The notes beneath the pieces are model-generated. The model worked only from the letters and a program-made list of their open reading frames with translations. It was not told the origin of the DNA and did no database searches. Made by a program: the position numbers and the translations under genes. Below are positions 23,101 through 36,472 of a DNA stretch of 64,000 nt, piece after piece; position 1 is the stretch's first letter, and each line of letters opens with the position of its first letter. Origin of the DNA: Caprimulgus europaeus (taxonomy: Eukaryota; Chordata; Aves; Caprimulgiformes; Caprimulgidae); NCBI GenBank assembly GCA_907165065.1, contig OU015530.1:50696465-50760464 (forward strand), given 5' to 3'.

Positions 23101-26100
23101 AAAATTCTAATTTCTTCAGAAAAGATTTTGTCCATCATTTGAAACAACAAAGCCAAATGGACCTACAGCAAGTCTCTGCAAAAATATCAGTCCTTCATGA
23201 GAAGTGCCAGCCTCCTGCAACACCACCCTTCCCAAAATACCGCAAGGATTGCTACAGGGGACTGTGCCAGCGACCTGTTCCAGGTTCAAATCCTGAACAG
23301 CCAGTGCTATGGCTGACACTTGAGTGCCACAAAACAAATGTCTTGCATACTATTGGTAGTGGTTTTTGGTTTTTTTTCCTCTTACAAAATCTAGATGACT
23401 TCTAGTTTATACTCTAAGGCTTGAGTAGTATCTTACTAAATACATACCTATATGTTACTTAGAGACAAACACATTCAAATCTTTATTAAATACTTCTTCA
23501 AATAATGCTCAGATATAGTGAGTGCCACAGATTAATGGTGTTTCTGAAAAAATAATTCAGTGTGTTTGTTTTAGACCTGAGGTAGTGTCAAAAAACCCAA
23601 GAGCATCAGACATGCCTTCAGATAGGACTAATGATGGCCGTTCTCTCATTTTCAAAGGATATATAATATTAAAGTAATCCTTAAGTCTCACAATCTTTGT
23701 TATGATGATAAAAATATGAGTCTACCCCAAAGTATCATGTCTCATCAGGAATTTGAGCTGTATTTAGTATTAATCTGTTACTTGCTAATTTTGAAAGGCC
23801 AGTTGAGGGAGGCAATGAACAACTGGCCATGCAGCACTGCCTCTGGGCTGGTTCTACCAAACACCATTTGAGGTCCCATTCAATGGCAGGACACTCATGT
23901 TTCCTCCACAGGAGACTCCCTGTTGCCACACTGTGCTCCACTAGAATCTCCTTCTATCATGAATTCCTAAATATCACAATCCTTCCAAACGTCATAGCTC
24001 TCAGAAAACAACTTAATTCACATCTTCTCTTTTTAAGTCGGCCTAGTCAGATGTTCACCAGATCCACTCAGGTGTAAAGGACTGACAATACACACAATAA
24101 CTTCCAGGGGATTTCAAATGACTGGTTACTTTACAGATTCAGGGGTACAGATCTACCACACAGCACTTCCCGAGAACAACCTCAGATGGGGGTATTCTGG
24201 GCATGTTCCCATTGACTCTGAAGAAGAGAGATGACACTCAGACACATTCACAGCATTGAAAATAAAAAAAACCTGGATTAGGCTGAGTGGGAGTATTTTA
24301 TATGGAAAGGATTTAGGCAGCATAGGGCTCATATCGATCCTGATTACTTCTTTTTTCTGCTTCCTTAGGCACTGCTGTGGGAAGATGCAAATCTTGTATA
24401 CAATGGAAAATGCAACAGCCAACTAATATTTCATGCTTTTGATTAAGAGTTTGCTTACAATTGTTTTAAAACATGCTATCTAATTCAACTATTAAAAAAA
24501 AGGTGCTTTTCCTGCAACTGAACTAAAACTAGTGACTAAAACGTGAATATTGTAAAAGGACTGTTCCCTCTGCAGACATTTCTTTAGGCCTGCAGACCTA
24601 CACTGCCGTCCAACTCCGCCTTTACACATGCTCTGTAGTTAAATCTACACTCTGACATTATCAGTGAAAATAATACTGAAATAGCCTGTATGACAATAGC
24701 AGCACAATAATCTGTAGTTAAGCTTCACTGTAAAATAAAGCCCTGAGACAAGCAGTGTAGGACACCCATGAGTAGGAAGTAAGAGTTCTCTTGCAGAAAA
24801 CAAATATCTTTGACACAAAAACTCTCAAAGTTTACACAGAGAGGAAGTTAAAGAGGAGATAATGGAGCACTGAGAGATGGAAACCAAGCAGACAGAGGTG
24901 AGACTGGAGCAAGCACTGATGTCAATTATAGGAGACACATGGGAAAGAATAGTTTCCTCCTTTACTTAATTTCTTTCACTGAAGTAAATGGACTACCTAA
25001 TAGACTACATTCAGTTCAGTGGTGAGTTTGGGATTAGGATTGGCCAGTCCATAGGCAGCTGCTAAAGAAGGATCTATGCAGAAAGAAAATGCAAACTTTC
25101 CTGGCCAACTTCATCCCCAGTGTCTGATCCAACCTGCTCTGCAACAAGGTGAAGAGCAGCATGGCAAGCATTTCCTAAAAACAAAGATCAGATTCAATTT
25201 GTTCTTCCTCCTGATCAATAAATGCAGACACATTTTTATTATCCTCACAGTCTCCTGACACCTGAAGTGCCTTTCCTGGGAGTGACACTTCCTCTCCAGT
25301 ACCAACAGGCACAGAGGCTGGGACAGAATGTTATTTATTTTACCCTCAGCTGTTGCAACTGATCTCCTCCAGCTCTGTTCCTCCTTCCTGCTTTTCTGCC
25401 ACCTCTGACTTCCTACTATCCGCCTTTAAAAGTGCTCAGGTTTCCATCTCCATATGCAAGATGAGACCAGAAGAACAGATCTTCTGTCCTCAAGATGGGC
25501 ATCTCAAGCTCACATACTGCTCTACAGCAGGGCTGAACCAGAGGCTCATGACAGAACTGCTCTTCTCTTCCCCCAGCCCCAAGGACAGAGGAGGACTGCC
25601 CATGGCCTCTCCCACAGTCAACGGAGCTGGAAAAAACTCTTGGCTGAAAATATTTTTACAGGCAGGAAGACCCCACAGGTCACCAGGCCAACCCCATGCA
25701 CCCTGTGTGCCCTGTCACACGGAGAACCAGCCTGCTGACCCTGGAGGAGCACTCATTTCCTGGACACGCTCATCCACGCGCCTTTGTCATTTCCACCAAT
25801 AAGCCTTTAAACTAAAAATAAATCGATCGATTTTGAACACAAGTGTCAGTGCAGACAGTTGTCTTTACCCTGTCTGAGCGCTAGGTAGCACTAACACTCT
25901 AAGAAAGTGAAGAGAAGCACATCAACAAGGCAATTGTTTTTCCCTTCTGAGACCAGAAAAGAAATGACTACGTTATCAGGGTAGAACTCATATTTGCAAA
26001 ACTACTCAAAATACAGCTACAGTTGCAGCATTCTCATCACTTCTGATAGACAACAGCAGAGTTTTTCCAAATTTTCTTTTATGATCTTAAATCTTCACAA

Positions 26101-29100
26101 AGCAATAATGAGATTTTGCACTTGTGTTTCAAGTTTGCATCCACTTGACGTAAGAAAATAAGATTAAAGATGATAATGGAACACCTCCACAGAATGATTA
26201 CTCAGTACTCAAATTATCTGGAGATCTAAAAAATGATCTCCTCTACCTGCCACCATCTTAAGAAAATAAGAAAATCTGCAGGTGGCAATAATTAGCTGAA
26301 CACAAGCCTCTTCAGACAGTATAAACATTAAACCCGTATTTAAGAGAACAAAAGAAAACACACTAGGTTTTTCATGACCTTTGCAACTTATTAGTAATCT
26401 ACTTTGGCAAGTGGTTTTGGATGGATGTGTACTGAATGTCACTGCCCCAGTCCCCAAGAGGATCTATTTTGGTGGTGTGCTCAGAAATCTTCTGTACTTT
26501 CCAACACTCTGGAATGCATAATTTTATTTACAGTATGTAATTATTTTAGATTCAACACTCAGATTTTACTAGAGGTATATTATTTGTATCTGAAAGCTTA
26601 TCCTCTCCAGAAAGAGTCTCACAGCAAACCATATGTTGAAAGGAAGCCCTTTTCCTGCTAATTTAATAATATTTGATTTGTAAAATGAAGCTATGACTAA
26701 GTGGCTGTTCGTGGAGCCCTAAAGATTTTCTTCTATTCAGTACCTTGAGAATCTTAATGGTATTTTTTCTCTTATGTTAATAACAGAGCAGCTTTAATGA
26801 AGCAAGGATGAGAATTAGAGAGTCTTCAGTGATTAGGACATAGAGGGTATTCCAAAGCTCATATAAGGGAAAATGTAATTTTCTCAATTTCTAGGGTATG
26901 GAAAGGAAAAAACTGGTGAATTTCCCCAACTTCAACTGTAAAAGTCTCCTTCATCCTCTCTTCTGCATGCCCAGTTATTCCCAAACCCTGACTCACAGAA
27001 CCACCACCTCAATGCACGCTGATGGCAAAACTAGGAGCATTGAACAACATAAATTAAACCTTCCCATGGTTTGTGCAAGGTACTTGTACTTTGATACTGA
27101 CATGAAAAAGCTAAAAATAAAAATCCAACCCTTTTGTACCCAGAAAAACAAAGTAATCTCTTCCTCCCCATTCACTCCATTGATAAGTTATAGACTTTTT
27201 CCACAAATACATTAAAACTTTCTGTTATGCCAGCAAAGATCCTCTTCCTGAGAAAACACATACAGGATAAGCACACTGCAACAAAATCAGGAGCCAAATT
27301 AGGTATCTGAAAACAGGAGCTGGTGCAGGGTCAACTGCTCTACAGATGCACCAGCATAGAAGGTGCAGATCAAGCAGAGGTCCTGCACCAGTGGTACAAG
27401 CACTTGCAAACTACTCTTGTTGTCAAAGAGCAGAGAGATCATTGGGAAGTGTTTCTTCCCCTTCTTTGGGAGCTATGCCTCAGTGCAGCCATTCCCATGT
27501 TCATGTCCTGGCTCTAGCAAAAATTGATACACAAGAGGCAATATTCAGGTTTTTAAGTTGCATTTACACATCACTGAAGCGAGATGCTTGCTTACCATTA
27601 GAGGCCTATGTCCTACAGCTTGGGAATCTTTGCCTTACATCAGGGATTTGGGTGTTGGATAATCAGCATGTATCATTTCAAGACACCACCCAGGCAGGAT
27701 GGTTACTCCTTAAGTTCTGATTCAGATTTGAATTGTCTTTTACAGCTGTGACAAATAAGCATGAGTTTGATGCACATCCTCTATTCCCCCATAATAAAAC
27801 GCCAGAAACTGATGTCTCAGAGTTCAACTCATTAAGGAAAGTTTTGATGAATACAGTCAACAGCTAAAGACAAGAGGTACTACGTCTCAAAGATGGAGTC
27901 AGTCACAACTGACTCCTTCCCCTCCCTCTCACTGTCTCTGGGACTCCATCTGAATCAGCTAAAAACCTAGGCACTTTGCTGGATTTCCATAAAAGCAGCT
28001 AGAACTTCTCACCTTGCTCTTTGCTCACAACAGTCATTTCCCCAAATCCCTCCTATTTCAATTCATCAAGCTGCAACACTTCATCTTAGAAGATCAGAGC
28101 TTTGTACTGCCCAAGATCTCTCTGCTCTGGTCGTGGCCATAACCTGTCCTTGTCTCTCAGTTATTGTCCTCATGCATGAAACCTCCAAAGCCCACCTGGC
28201 AAGGAACCCTTCCATCCACTACTTGGGCTCTCTTCTGCATTCCTCATTGCAAGTCACTTCTATGAAATGCATTTTCAAGGAAGAATGAGGAAATAAACAA
28301 ATAGAACATCCCTTCTCTATCACAGCCCCCTGAGCATTTCCATTGCAGGGGAATTTGTACAGCCCTGAGCACAAACACTAGTAAAAACATTTATTCAGAG
28401 TCACAAGAAAATCCACTTGTGCACTCTGGGATTTTGACCTCTTTCAAAATCTAGCACCATCTGTATAGAAGTGGTTACTGTGAACAGGAGCAACACTGAC
28501 TTTCAAACATTTTGTTTTCAGTTCTTGCCTCGCAAGGCACTTTAAATTGCTCCTGCCTCTTCCTATTTGGTGTGTTAACACTTCTCTGGCACATCAAGGT
28601 ACCATGAAAAAAAACCCCAAGAAGAGCCAAATATTGCATATGGTAGTCCCAGTCTCTCATTCGTCCTACAAAAGGATCACTTCTCCCCTGCCTATCTCAA
28701 TATCCACATTTGTGAGATGTCATTCAGTCTCAAAGAAGCCAGGAAATTTCTAGTCTTCTACAAGTCAGGCTTGAAATTCAAGTACAGAATTAGCACACAA
28801 GCCTTCTGCATCATTAGCTAAATTAAAGCATCTTTTTCATGTACTACTTCTAGATCTCTGATAAGGTAAAAATAAATGATGAAACTGTCATTTCCAAAAG
28901 TACAGTTGACACTGCTGCAAGAATGCAAGTTCTGTAGAGCACAGGATGTATCAAATCCCACTGGAAAATTACTTATCTTTTTTTTCCTATAAGCACACCC
29001 TTCTAAATTGGTCTGTGATATTGAATTGAGAGACCAGAGTTTGGAGCCTGTTATGAAACAGCAAGTACTGAATAAATTTTTTAGCACATTCTCAATAACT

Positions 29101-30253
29101 TCTCTCAATTGTGAGTATTTCCTAGCAGGGTTTCTATTAATCTCCTTCTAATATTCTCATGCAAGATTTAGCAAGTAAACATTGAATAAATGTGCTCTGG
29201 AACTGTATGAATAATTTCCTAGTGTACTACAGAACACGAAGGGACAAAGTATTTTGTGAGAGTATTTTTGCTTTCACAAACAAATTAAACCTATCTGAAT
29301 TGACGATGTAAATAATTCAGCATTATTCCATTGACTAAACTGGGAAGAAGAGAGGCAGAGGGTAAGTCTTTAGGAGAGCAGCATGTTTTGCAACAGAGAG
29401 ACAATGCCACTCAAAGAGGTCTCATAGAATAGCTCCAATTCATGCACTGCATATGTAAAAAAATGCTGATGCTGTTAAAACTGGAAAAAAAAAAGGAAAA
29501 ATTTTCTCCTCACCTGTATGTTTCATTATTCATTGACTGATGTTTTCAAATGTACTAACAATAAGTCAGACAGGGCTTCCCAAGTCTTTCAGTGCTTTGA
29601 AAATCCCCCGTTTTCCTAAAGTCAGTTTAACTGATACATCAGTTCCCACAGGCAGTTTACAAGCTTCACACTGTGTGTGTGTTATAACCTTGCTCACAGG
29701 TCCCGCTTAAGAAAACTTTCTAAAAAAAAAAAAAGATAAAGAAAACCCTTCAAAGGAGACTCTTTTCATCTGAAAAAGTAGATGGTGCTACGTGGCACAA
29801 AATCTCCATTGGGTAGTGGTCACTAAGTGCTCTTATCCCTGGATTGCTATGACAGGAGTGGGTAAATATGGAAAAAAAAGAGGGTAGGTACAAGTCAACA
29901 ACAAAAACAAGGACAACAATCAAAAATATATTTGCTTTGATATGATTATTTGCCTTACACAACCTCAAAGAATGGACACGCTCACATTGTTCAAGAAAAA
30001 TAACACAGACAGTACAAGAACTCTAAAATGAAGGAGACTCTTTTGCAGCAGGAATGTGAGGGTAGCAAAATCCTCCCGTGCCGCAATATCACCACATGCT
30101 TGTCTCTGTTACCAGGTGTAGCGTGTGTGGGTGGGGGTGCCTTCAAACATAAATTACCAATAAACACACATTGTATTTAGTGTCAGGGAATTAATTGAGC
30201 TTTCCGGAATGAAAGCCTTTTGGCACAAAAATGAGAAACCGAGGTTGACCTAC

Positions 30254-30442
30254 CTGAATGGGTCCCACTGACATCAGCAGGTTTTTCAGTTGGACATCAG
30301 TAGTTGATGAAGAAAGCCCTTCAACTGACACAATACAGGGCTGAGGTTTGCACTCCACCACTCGCAGGTTCTGTTTATTTGGCATCAAGCGTCCTCGGCC
30401 CATCTGGCCTGCTACTCCTCTGCCTCTCCCGTGCATAATGAC
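30254..30442 (-). CDS. RBM33: RBM33 exon encoding the Gly-Arg patch and RRM start
   Basis: The 189-nt (63-codon) exon lies between acceptor GTTGGCAG and donor GTAGGT, in phase 0 at both ends. It encodes VIMHGRGRGVAGQMGRGRLM, then a linker with VVECKPQP, then the first RRM strand and helix: CIVSVEGL (RNP2-like) and SSSTTDVQLKNLLMSVGPIQ. The Gly-Arg segment resembles RGG-type RNA-binding patches. Skipping would keep the frame but delete the first RRM strand. It matches vertebrate RBM33 closely. Confidence 0.96.
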
Positions 30443-30666
30443 CTGCCAACGACAAAAATAACAGTATTTTGATTTACTTACCTAGTGCTTCTGCTCGCTG
30501 CATTTGACAGACAATACAAAAGTTGGTGATTTACTTAAAGACTTGATTAAAGTACACATTGATTTAAACCAGCTTGTTGCTGTTTGCTGATTTGAAAGGC
30601 CACTTATTAACATATTTACCCACTGCTTATACAAACCTCTTTTAGAAGGGTAGCAAGTTATATATT

Positions 30667-30712
<46 letters not shown>

Positions 30713-31902
30713 ACACAGCACTTAGGCTTTTAGCCTCAGTGTTAGCACAGATCAACCAAGCAATGGAGGGTCTCAGATCAAATATATAATCTAGTTTTCA
30801 ACACTGCTCACATTAGCAGCATGTGTTCAGCTGCCATATTTTGAGTCTGGTCAAAAAATCCAGTCAGTGATCCCTCTCCCTTTTCTCTTCTCAACCCACT
30901 AGGTAAATTCAATGTACCCACAAGACCAACAAACTGCTTCAAGTGCCCCCAGACCCTACTGCTGCCAACTCTTGGGCTGTTATCAGGATGGAGTGCTTGC
31001 ATATAACAAATAACTTTAAAATATTTTTTTGTAAGTTCCTTTCCCCCATATCCTGTGGGATCTGGAACACAGTATGCTCTGGAACAGAAAATGTGGGGAC
31101 TGAATTATTGTAAATTAAAGGCTGAACAGCTGAAAAGAGGAAAAGTAACAATGAAACAGGGTAACAAACATTAAACAGAGTTAACACTTAACATTGAGTG
31201 AACACTCAGCATAGTTCCTCAGTTCCTACTTGAAAAGCCTGTGGAGGGTAATGACTTTTCATACACTTCTGCACCACGCAAGGAAACTTTATCCTGACAT
31301 GAAGCAGGAAGATTATGGCAAACAGTTTAAAACCAAGATGTAACTGAAAAGCCAAAATACCAGCTGTTTTCAGGGAGTGTGCCAACTTGCCAATATAGAG
31401 AAGGCACATGCCAACGCCACCTGAATCTTCTCCCTGCCTTCTTCCAGTGAAAATCCAGTTACGAGACCACCAACTATTTTGAGAGATACCAACTTTGAGA
31501 ATCAACCAAGGAGCATCCTGAAACAGTCGCTGTGTCCTGCCACATACGCAGGAAACAGCCGGAATAAAAGCTTAAGCACAACTTCAGAGCAACTCTCGGG
31601 TTTTAAAGCCAGAAAACACGTTGGATACCATCCCCTTCAGTAGCTATCTTGGGACGCACGCATTTACCCCAGGGAGTACTGTGCTGGCCAGAAAGTCAGC
31701 AGATGAAACAACCTGCAGGCATCTCCAGTCTGTGCTGGGTACAAACAGGCCTCTCTAGATTAAAAGCTTTATATGCAATTATGCATCTCCTGGGTCATGC
31801 AGCCCTGCGCTAGCAATTGACAAACAGAATGCTAATTATTAATAGAGCAACACAGCTAGACAGTAAAACTTCTAGCAGCAATATGCATCTAAAAAAAATC
31901 AC
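30443..31902 (-). other. RBM33 intron, 1.46 kb
   Basis: Donor GTGATT is a weaker match to consensus than the others; the acceptor is GTTGGCAG. It contains an (AT)n run at 30670-30708. I see no gene or transposon in it. Confidence 0.85.
30670..30708. repeat. (AT)n microsatellite, 39 bp
   Basis: Uninterrupted alternating TA inside the RBM33 intron. It is likely polymorphic in length. Confidence 0.98.
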
Positions 31903-32109
31903 CTTTTTAGGTTGATGGATTCCCTGGATGTTTTTGACTCCTTGAGGAGCTGTTGAATGGATCTGTGCCTGCTGCTGCTGTTGGTGCTGCTGCTGTTGCA
32001 TTCCCTTTGTCAATGTGACCTTCCGCACTGGCTGCTGTTTCGGCTCCGGGGGTTGTTGAGGCCGCTGGGGCTGGCCCTCTGGGTGAAAAAAGCCAGCATC
32101 CTCTCCCCC
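31903..32109 (-). CDS. RBM33: RBM33 exon with Gln-rich linker
   Basis: The exon is 207 nt (69 codons) from the distal acceptor, beginning GGEDAGFFHPEGQPQRPQQP. It then has PVRKVTLTKGMQ, a Gln/His run (QQQQHQQQQQ), and ends NIQGIHQPKK before the donor. The first residues match the human segment after KLSGG, which favours the distal AG at 32110. The upstream CAG of the tandem CAGCAG would add one Gln (exon start 32112) and keep the frame. The Gln run is encoded mostly by CAG and may vary in length. Confidence 0.95.
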
Positions 32110-32115
32110 CTGCTG
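32110..32115 (-). promoter_or_regulatory. Tandem splice acceptor CAGCAG (NAGNAG)
   Basis: The intron ends TGATTTCAGCAG before GGGGGAGAG. Two AGs three bases apart are the known NAGNAG arrangement, which allows isoforms that differ by one residue, here one extra Gln at a Gly-rich junction. The polypyrimidine tract is weak (TGTTGTTGATTT). Confidence 0.85.
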
Positions 32116-35100
32116 AAATCAACAACACAACAGGCGGCTCAGTGTCCAGGCACTGCAAACCCTCGCCCTGAGCAACCTCCTGCCACATCCAGCTCACGGA
32201 GAACACCGGGCAGTTTGCCTGCTAAAGCAAACCGGTGGCCGAGACAGGCGTGCACAAGGGCTCAGCCTGGAAATTCTGCTTCAGCCTAAAATAAATCCGT
32301 AGTATCTGGAGAGCAGTTTACTTTGTTCAGACTTTATTGTAATTACCACGTTCAATAATGTTTTTCTTCATATACAAAGAAGTAAGGTATTTTCACTTCT
32401 CTTTCCAAATCATTCTTTCTTCCAAGGTTACATGTCAACTATGGTGTGTACTATTGTTTATCACTAACACTTTTTTTTTCTTTCTTTCCTTTTTTTTTTT
32501 AAAGAGAGACATATATGTTGCAGAAGGAGTAAAAACTCCAGTGAAGGCTAGTAGAACCAGGCAAATACTCTGCTCATCTTTAAAACTCCAATCTCTCTTT
32601 AGTTAAAAACTAGTATTTATTTTGGACTTCAATACCAGCAGCATTTTAAGGAGTCTCCTTCCTCAAACACTGTCCATACTTGGAACAGTTCTTCTCCAAA
32701 GTTTTTGTTTGTTTTATAAAGCTTTTATTGCAGATATTTATAATCACAAGTACAATGAAACATCACCTCAGTCCCTCTCTCATCCAGTGTAGCTCTTTGC
32801 ACTACACTTCTCAGTGCAATCAAGCACAGTAAAAGCATAAGCTGTGAGCATTGAGAGAGAAATTATTCCCTTCCACTGCCTCTACCCAAACAGTTCAGGT
32901 TTTTCTACAAAGAGAAAGGCGATCCTTGAATTTGTGTCCTGCTATCCAGATCAGCTCAGTCCCTGAAAAACATCCCATGGAGCAAGTGACAGCAGAGCCC
33001 AACAATCAATCAGGTACTGTTATATCTATAAAGCACATCGTATTACTGCCTGGTTTCAACAGCAGCAGCTAGACTTTAACTGGACTCCAACTTTAGATCT
33101 CAAAGACCAGTGAACATTGTATCTGTACACAGAAGGCTTTGTCAAAGCCCCTAACCCACCTCTGGTAACCCTGCAAAAGCTCTCAAATAGAAGGTATGTC
33201 TGAATTTAAAAGAAATAATTGTGAAAGCATCTTTATTTACATAGGTTTTTATCCCTTTCCTTAAATATTCACAAGTCAAAACTCCTTTTGCACCTGTCAT
33301 ATGTCATGAACCTGAAGGTTTCAGGCTTCTTGTGGATAAGGAGACAAAAATACAAGGCTGCAGAAGGAATAGGTTTATGGTCCAAGATTATCTTGACTAG
33401 AGTATAAATCATTTAATCTCTGCTGGGATTACACAAAAGCAAAAGAAACACCTACTGAGGACAGGTTACCAAGCTTCCTCACTATCATTTGAAGATCAGC
33501 AGTGTGGTACAGGTGATATCAAGGATAGTTTCATTCTAGCAAGTTCACTTGTGCAGAATTCACAATCTTAAATCAAGTCCTCTCGATTCTCAAGTATATA
33601 CAGGCAGCAGCTTCTCAAGAACTCAACTACTTCAATCCCAGACAATTTAAATCCCAAAAAAGTCAACTTCATCATCCCCTTGCACCACCTTCCCCTCAAA
33701 AGCATAATCTGTCATAGGGAAAAAATCTTGAAGCTCTTCCCACTTAAGGGCTTCCATCCACAGTGTCCAAAGCAAGAAAGCAATGGGAAACTGTATCTGT
33801 TTTTTCCACTTCTAATCAAATATGTTTTTGTCTCTGCTAAACTGAATGGTTCTGTGGCTTCATAGAAAATTTTGTATATAAACCTTGGAGAGCTGTAACT
33901 AGTGAGAAATGATAAAGTTTTCCCTTTAGAGTCTCTCTCTTCAATTGCTGCTCAAAAATATAAAAGCAACAGCTCTCCTCCTCTTCTGAAAAACCCAAAT
34001 GTATGCACACAAACAAAACCTTACCAGGAAACCAGCATTAAATCCTTCTCATTTCAGTATTAGTTCCAATATCAGCATCACCATAAGCCCTATGCCCTGA
34101 TCAGATAATTTCTTTTATTCAATCCTACAGCAGCTGGAAGATGATGAAACTAAGAGGAACAAAAAAATTCTAGGAGGAATTTAAACTCAAGAATTGGGAG
34201 TTAAAAATCTAATCTCTGCTAACTGCCTGCTGTGAAAAACAACTATAAATATTTGCAACCATTTGTTTCCAAACGAAAAAGCGATCTCAGCACATAGGAA
34301 GAGCGTCTCAGTGAAGCCCTCAGGTACAAAACACATCAAGAATGCTCATTACTGAAACTTCAAAAGCAAACAATCACTTCTCATAAAAGGCTGGGATGGC
34401 CAACAACCACCCAATATTTAATTACCAAGCCAAATTATCACCAAATAAAACTGTATAAACTAAAGACAAAACTATAACAGAGTTAAAGGCATAAGCACAC
34501 AACATTGGTTCACAATGATGAGAAATTTGATGGGGTTTGTTCCCTGCTGGGGTCTCAAATGCCACCTTTGGGTTTCAGTGCTAGCATGATGCTCCTGCAA
34601 AAGTCTGGAAAAGTAGGAACACTTTAGTGAATTGATACATTTCAGAAATTAGAAAATCTACACAAAACAATAAAGGAAGTCCACTGGGCAAGACAAGGGG
34701 AAGGAGCAAGGTCTGCTTGTTCCTGCAACAAAGCAGAAAGGGCAACTGGATCAAACTCTTTGTTTATAATCCTGCTTTGAACATCCAGTGCTGTTTGAGG
34801 TGACTTGAAGAAGGGAAGCAGAAATGAACCTGCAGCACTACTTCTCAAGAGAGGTCTGTGAGTGAGTGACCTGGTGCTCCAGGACTAACAGTGCTTTCTG
34901 CAAGCCAGCAATACGTTGTTTCCCGTTACGGGCAGCCCTGCCTTCAACTGAAGACAAGATTTGGTGGCCGTCTTAGGAAAAGTAAAACCCAATGTGACTC
35001 CTAGGTCATTATGTGCCTAACAAGCAAAACAACAAAGCCTCAGATAATTTTAGCACCAATTCCTTTTCCACTGGTTAAAGACATGACAGTGCAAGGACAA

Positions 35101-36400
35101 GCACTGTCCAAGCCAAAATGAACAACCTATGCAGCAGTACTGAGTGGCAAATTAGACGAACCACCACCATCATCCTTTAAACTTCCTCTATGCAAGACAA
35201 TTAGTGGCTTCTTCAGGCACATCAATGAAGAACAAAGTCAAGCAAAACACCCACAAAATGCTTTTAACATCTGGACTTAAAGCTATAAACCTCAGAACAT
35301 TACTTACAGGTCACATGGGCATAGGAGCACATTTGGAGGAGAAGACATATGATTGTAAGGATGGCTGTACATACATGGACTCCCGATTTTCACTCTTAAG
35401 GTATGCAATAAGGTGGCACCCAGAAGGTACATCAAAACACACAGCAAAGCTCCAAGCAAGCAGGTAAGTGAACTGAAGAAGCTACCCAAAATGACATGTA
35501 AATCATAGAAGCTAAATCGCTAGCATCCATTCTACTTAAAATGTCCCAGTTCTAGCTCATTTAAAATCAGCTTTTCCTTTTCCTAAAGCCAATTTCTGTA
35601 TTGTTAGTTTTTCATTAGCTTACATCAATCCCCTCCCCAAATTTCAACATGTAGCAACAGATGGAGGTTTTAAAATTTTCCGTCTTCTCTTGTCAAAATA
35701 CATTTTTATTCAATTTTTTTTACTCATTGTCACCTGCCTCATACAGTTTGATACACAATGTGCTGAAACAAGGTAGAATACTCCTCCCTCCACCACAGAG
35801 GCCTAAGATTGATTAACACAAGCTCTGATTTTATACTGCAAATTTCCTCTGAAGTCCTCTGCAGAAGAGTTAATTTCCATTCTCTGTTTGCAAACCAATA
35901 AACGAAGAATGTTTTTGTTATTGTCTACTGCCTAATTTCTATATTACAAATCATTCTAACCTTCAAGCTCTGAATCTCCAAGTTTTAGAAAAGGTCTACT
36001 TTCCTCATATACAGCCAGAAAGGAATTCTCTTGGAATGAAACTTTACTATTATTTAGTTAAATCTGGAGTAATGAAAATACCTTTTTTAAGTGATAGGAG
36101 TTCTGACCAGGGGCAAGTAGAAAAACTATCTTTCAAATATCAAGTACTGCAAGACTGTTAGTGGTGCCAAAACAAGTTAATTTCAAATACTGTGTGTAAT
36201 TAAAGGAAACTCAAAAGATGGAAGCAAAAGGATTTGATCTGCATGGTGAATGCTTTTCAAACTTCTACTGTGAAAGAGTCTGCACAGTTTGATCTGAAAT
36301 TGGACTAACAAAAAAGGAGAAATTATGCCATTCAATGGCCAGGAATTTTAGAACCTCAATACTTATCGAGTCTGTTTTTCAATAGTGAGACTCTCTCACT

Positions 36401-36404
<4 letters not shown>

Positions 36405-36469
<65 letters not shown>
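36405..36469. repeat. (AT)32 microsatellite, 65 bp
   Basis: Uninterrupted AT dinucleotides within an RBM33 intron, preceded by ATAC. The longest simple repeat in the window; it can extrude as a cruciform and is probably length-variable. Confidence 0.98.

Positions 36470-36472
<3 letters not shown>

Larger units (their letters stand above)
17253..30253 (-). other. RBM33 intron, 13.0 kb
   Basis: It is bounded by donor GTAGGT and acceptor CTCTGCAG. It holds a 5'-truncated CR1 (18657-19108), a perfect palindrome (19108-19169), an old CR1/L3-type fragment (about 19210-19520) and a CR1 tail (20148-20188). A T15/A10 run lies near 17728-17750. I found no exon, RNA gene or long unexplained frame in the rest; open frames such as the 149-codon one at 25353-25802 show no family resemblance. 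Confidence 0.85.

Noticed and set aside
23283..23293. GGTTCAAATCC, a perfect tRNA B-box consensus
   Set aside because: No A-box at proper distance, no cloverleaf and no SINE body could be seen, so neither a tRNA gene nor a tRNA-derived SINE is supported.
25353..25802. 149-codon plus-strand frame in the big RBM33 intron
   Set aside because: No recognisable domain, no splice partners and no promoter evidence; it is antisense in an intron and could occur by chance.
25820..25833. 14-bp palindrome AAATCGATCGATTT
   Set aside because: Short palindromes of this size are expected by chance in 64 kb, and nothing around it suggests a function.
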